Below are positions 37,138 to 39,077 of a stretch of DNA of 39,077 nucleotides, piece by piece (positions within the stretch are counted from its first letter, which is position 1; each line of letters starts with the position of its first letter). The DNA comes from Myxococcales bacterium (GTDB lineage Bacteria > Myxococcota > Myxococcia > Myxococcales > Myxococcaceae): NCBI GenBank assembly GCA_030681895.1, contig JAUXRI010000056.1:1-39077 (forward strand). Reading direction: 5' to 3'. The translations under genes were made by a program, and so were the position numbers. The notes beneath the pieces were generated by a model, which saw nothing but the letters and a program-made list of their open reading frames with translations, ran no database searches and had not been told where the DNA came from.

Positions 37138-38124
37138 TCAGGCCTTCAGCGACTCGGCGAGGCGCTTCAAGCCTTCGTCGATCGTCACCTTCGGCGAGTA
37201 GCCGAGGTCGCGCTTCGCGGCGCTGATGTCGAACCACTGCGCGTACGAGAGTTCGCTGGCGCCGAAGCGGGTGATGAGCGGCTCCTTCGCGACGCCGAAG
37301 AGCCAGTACGCGCCCTCCATCATCGCGCCGACCGCGTAGGCCAGCCCGGCGGGAATCGGGCGCCCGACCGGCCCCTGCCCCGCGCACGCGAGCATTCGAT
37401 TGGCCATGGTCCACACACCGATCGGCGCGTCGTCGCTCACGAAGTACGGCTTCCCACCGAGGGCAGCGCCAGCCAGCAGCTTCTCGGCGGCCAGCACGTG
37501 CGCGTCGACGCAGTTGTCGATGTAGATGGTGTCGCACTTCGGGTCTCGCGAGCCGATCTGCCGGAGCCGCCCCGTCTTCGCGCGCGCGATCAACCGCGGG
37601 AGCAGGTGCCGATCTCCCGGCCCCCAGATGAAGTGTGGCCGCAGCGAGATCACCTTGAGCGTGGCGTTCGACGCGGCGAGCGCGTGCTGCTCCGCGATGG
37701 CCTTCGTGCGTGGGTAGTGAGCCGTGAAGTGCGCCGCGTACGGGAGCGACTCGTTCGCGCCTTCGATGTCTTCGTGCCCGTGTACGATGCTCGGCGAGCT
37801 GGTGTGAATCAGCACCGGGACCTTCGCCGAGACGCAGCCGGCGATGACGTGGTCGGTGCCGCCGACGTTGATCGCCTCGTACTCCTTCGGATCGCCCCAC
37901 CCGCCCGCTTTCGCCGCCGTGTGGAAGACCACGTCGACACCTTCGCAGGCCTTCGCGGTCGCCGCGGCGTCGGTGATGTCGCCACGGATCGTCTCGGCGC
38001 CGAGCGCACGCAGCTCAGGGTAGTCGCCACGCGCGAGCACGCGCACCGAGTCTCCGCGCGTGATGAGGGCCTTCACGAGGTTGCTCCCGAGGAATCCGCC
38101 TCCCCCCGTCACCATCGTCTTCAT
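37138..38124 (-). CDS. oleD: OleD, beta-keto acid reductase
   Basis: A 328-residue extended short-chain dehydrogenase. It has GGGGFLGS (NADP-binding loop), LIHTSSPSIVHGHEDIEGAN (OleD signature with catalytic Ser), YPRTKAIAE (Tyr-x3-Lys) and LRPHFIWGPGDRHL. It reduces the OleA product to the beta-hydroxy acid that OleC cyclises. The ATG overlaps the oleC stop (ATGA), as in ole operons of other bacteria. The length is normal for the family. A 71-base gap with palindromes separates it from oleA. Confidence 0.92.
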   Translation of the reverse strand: MKTMVTGGGGFLGSNLVKALITRGDSVRVLARGDYPELRALGAETIRGDITDAAATAKACEGVDVVFHTAAKAGGWGDPKEYEAINVGGTDHVIAGCVSAKVPVLIHTSSPSIVHGHEDIEGANESLPYAAHFTAHYPRTKAIAEQHALAASNATLKVISLRPHFIWGPGDRHLLPRLIARAKTGRLRQIGSRDPKCDTIYIDNCVDAHVLAAEKLLAGAALGGKPYFVSDDAPIGVWTMANRMLACAGQGPVGRPIPAGLAYAVGAMMEGAYWLFGVAKEPLITRFGASELSYAQWFDISAAKRDLGYSPKVTIDEGLKRLAESLKA

Positions 38125-39077
38125 CGACCGAGTCCCTTCTGCGTCGCCCAGACCGAGAGCTTCTCGCGCTCGATCTTCGCGTTGTGCCGGCGATCGACGG
38201 GGAACTCACCCTGGAAGACGTGCACGTGCGCGATGCGCTTCGTCGACTCGTGCCTCGACGCGAGCTCTTTGATCTCCTGCACCAGCTGGGCGTCGGCCGC
38301 GCCAGTCATCGGCTCACGCTCGAGCAGCACGACGGGCACCTGCGAGCCCTTCGAGCCGACCGCGACGAGCGCGGAGCGCCGAACGGCAGGGTGCTGGTTG
38401 AGCACCTCTTCGACCGGCGTCGTGAACAACGTGCCGGCCGAGGTCACCACGCGATGGCCCTTCCGCCCACACATCCACAAGCGACCCAGCTCGTCGAAGT
38501 ACCCGACGTCGCCCATTCGGTGGACGATCCGATCGCCGTCCTGGATCTTCGCGAGCTTCGTCTGCTCCGGCCGGGCCCAGTATTCGCGCGTGACGACGGT
38601 GCCGGCGACGGTGATCTCTCCGATCGTCCCTCGAGACACCTCACGAGCGTCGGCCCACGACGCGATCGGCTCGTCGGAGATCTCGATGATGCGCACCGTC
38701 ACATCAGCGGCTGGCTTCCCGACGCACACGCCCTTCCCCTGCATCGCGAGCCGGCCCGTGTCGGCCAACACCTCTTTGCTCCCGATGCTCGCGACGGGCA
38801 GCGACTCGGTGGCGCCGAACGGCGTGAAGATCTGCGCGTCGGGGCCGAGCATCTTCGTCAGGTTCTCCAGCACGTCGACCCGAACCGGAGCGCCCGCCGA
38901 CAACACCCGCTTGAGGCCCGGCAGCGTGATTCCATTCGCGACGCCGTAGCGGCCGAGGTTGTCGATGAGCGCTGGCGAGCCGAACATCGACGTGCAGCGG
39001 TGCGTCGTCATCGCCTCGATCAGCTTCTTCGGGTCGGCCTTCGCGGGAAACCGGAAGTCCATGTCGGGCAGCACGGC
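38121..39077 (-). CDS. oleC: OleC beta-lactone synthetase, C-terminal part (cut by window end)
   Basis: The last 318 codons of an ANL-superfamily enzyme that closes a beta-hydroxy acid to a beta-lactone with ATP. Visible are TPFGATESLPVAS (AMP motif), GDVGYFDELGRLWMCGRKGH (hinge region) and GEFPVDRRHNAKIERE (C-terminal Lys, within the HNAKI motif typical for OleC). The GTG at 39074 is internal; the true start and the adenylate-forming P-loop lie outside. An oleB or oleBC fusion would be expected upstream but cannot be seen. Coupled to oleD. Confidence 0.9.
   Translation of the reverse strand, partial: AVLPDMDFRFPAKADPKKLIEAMTTHRCTSMFGSPALIDNLGRYGVANGITLPGLKRVLSAGAPVRVDVLENLTKMLGPDAQIFTPFGATESLPVASIGSKEVLADTGRLAMQGKGVCVGKPAADVTVRIIEISDEPIASWADAREVSRGTIGEITVAGTVVTREYWARPEQTKLAKIQDGDRIVHRMGDVGYFDELGRLWMCGRKGHRVVTSAGTLFTTPVEEVLNQHPAVRRSALVAVGSKGSQVPVVLLEREPMTGAADAQLVQEIKELASRHESTKRIAHVHVFQGEFPVDRRHNAKIEREKLSVWATQKGLGR

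Overview
The window looks like a chromosomal segment of a myxobacterium (Myxococcota, probably the Cystobacterineae side). The G+C content is very high. Many genes start with GTG or TTG, and lipoproteins and TPR or HEAT repeat proteins are dense. One protease ends in a MYXO-CTERM-type tail. Two von Willebrand A (VWA) lipoproteins resemble the Myxococcus gliding protein CglB. The genus cannot be fixed from sequence alone. Most of the window is core genome with intact, tightly packed genes; one roughly 0.9 kb patch at 22.9-23.8 kb is eroded.

Layout. 0-0.5 kb: a minus-strand tRNA cluster, Thr(TGT)-Tyr(GTA)-Gly(TCC) plus the 5' edge of a fourth tRNA, the arrangement that normally precedes tuf. 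0.6-3.1 kb: rlmB, a DsbD-alpha-like secreted protein and a RimK-like ATP-grasp enzyme. 3.3-5.7 kb: two tandem CglB-like VWA lipoproteins. 5.7-13.3 kb: a DsrE-like protein, a secreted protein coupled to a Cys-rich matrixin with a MYXO-CTERM tail, several lipoproteins, a divergent metallophosphoesterase, and a free-standing MshEN protein predicted to bind c-di-GMP. 13.3-18 kb: a TPR/proline-rich protein with two cyclic-nucleotide domains, coupled to a HEAT-repeat lipoprotein. 18-22.8 kb: rluB-scpB-scpA, trpS and xerD. 22.9-24.6 kb: the eroded patch and two unrecognised proteins. 24.7-27.8 kb: a methyltransferase, a DUF493 protein, a PIN-PhoH ATPase and GreB. 27.8-32.1 kb: a Big2-like lipoprotein, tRNA-Lys and tRNA-Glu, two TPR lipoproteins around a PlsC-type acyltransferase, and a single-pass membrane protein. 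32.1-34.2 kb: two adjacent ArsA/GET3-like ATPases. 34.3-39.1 kb: a phosphopantetheinyl transferase and an ole long-chain olefin cluster (oleC-oleD, then oleA with a second oleD-like gene).

How the genes work together. ScpA and ScpB are the non-SMC parts of the condensin complex. OleA, OleD and OleC condense two acyl chains, reduce the beta-keto acid and close a beta-lactone; OleB is not seen and may lie upstream of oleC, outside the window. The two ArsA-like proteins carry reciprocal P-loop substitutions (one lacks the signature lysine, the other the Walker lysine), which suggests an obligate heterodimer; the second has no ATG, GTG or TTG start that keeps its P-loop, and probably starts at CTG. 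Seven genes have a promoter -10-like hexamer only 6-9 bases before the start codon and no clear ribosome binding site, which suggests leaderless mRNAs.

Strongest leads: the ArsA-like pair, the ole cluster with an extra OleD and a palindrome array before oleA, the tandem CglB paralogues, the tRNA terminator that also encodes a lipoprotein signal sequence, and the leaderless-start pattern.
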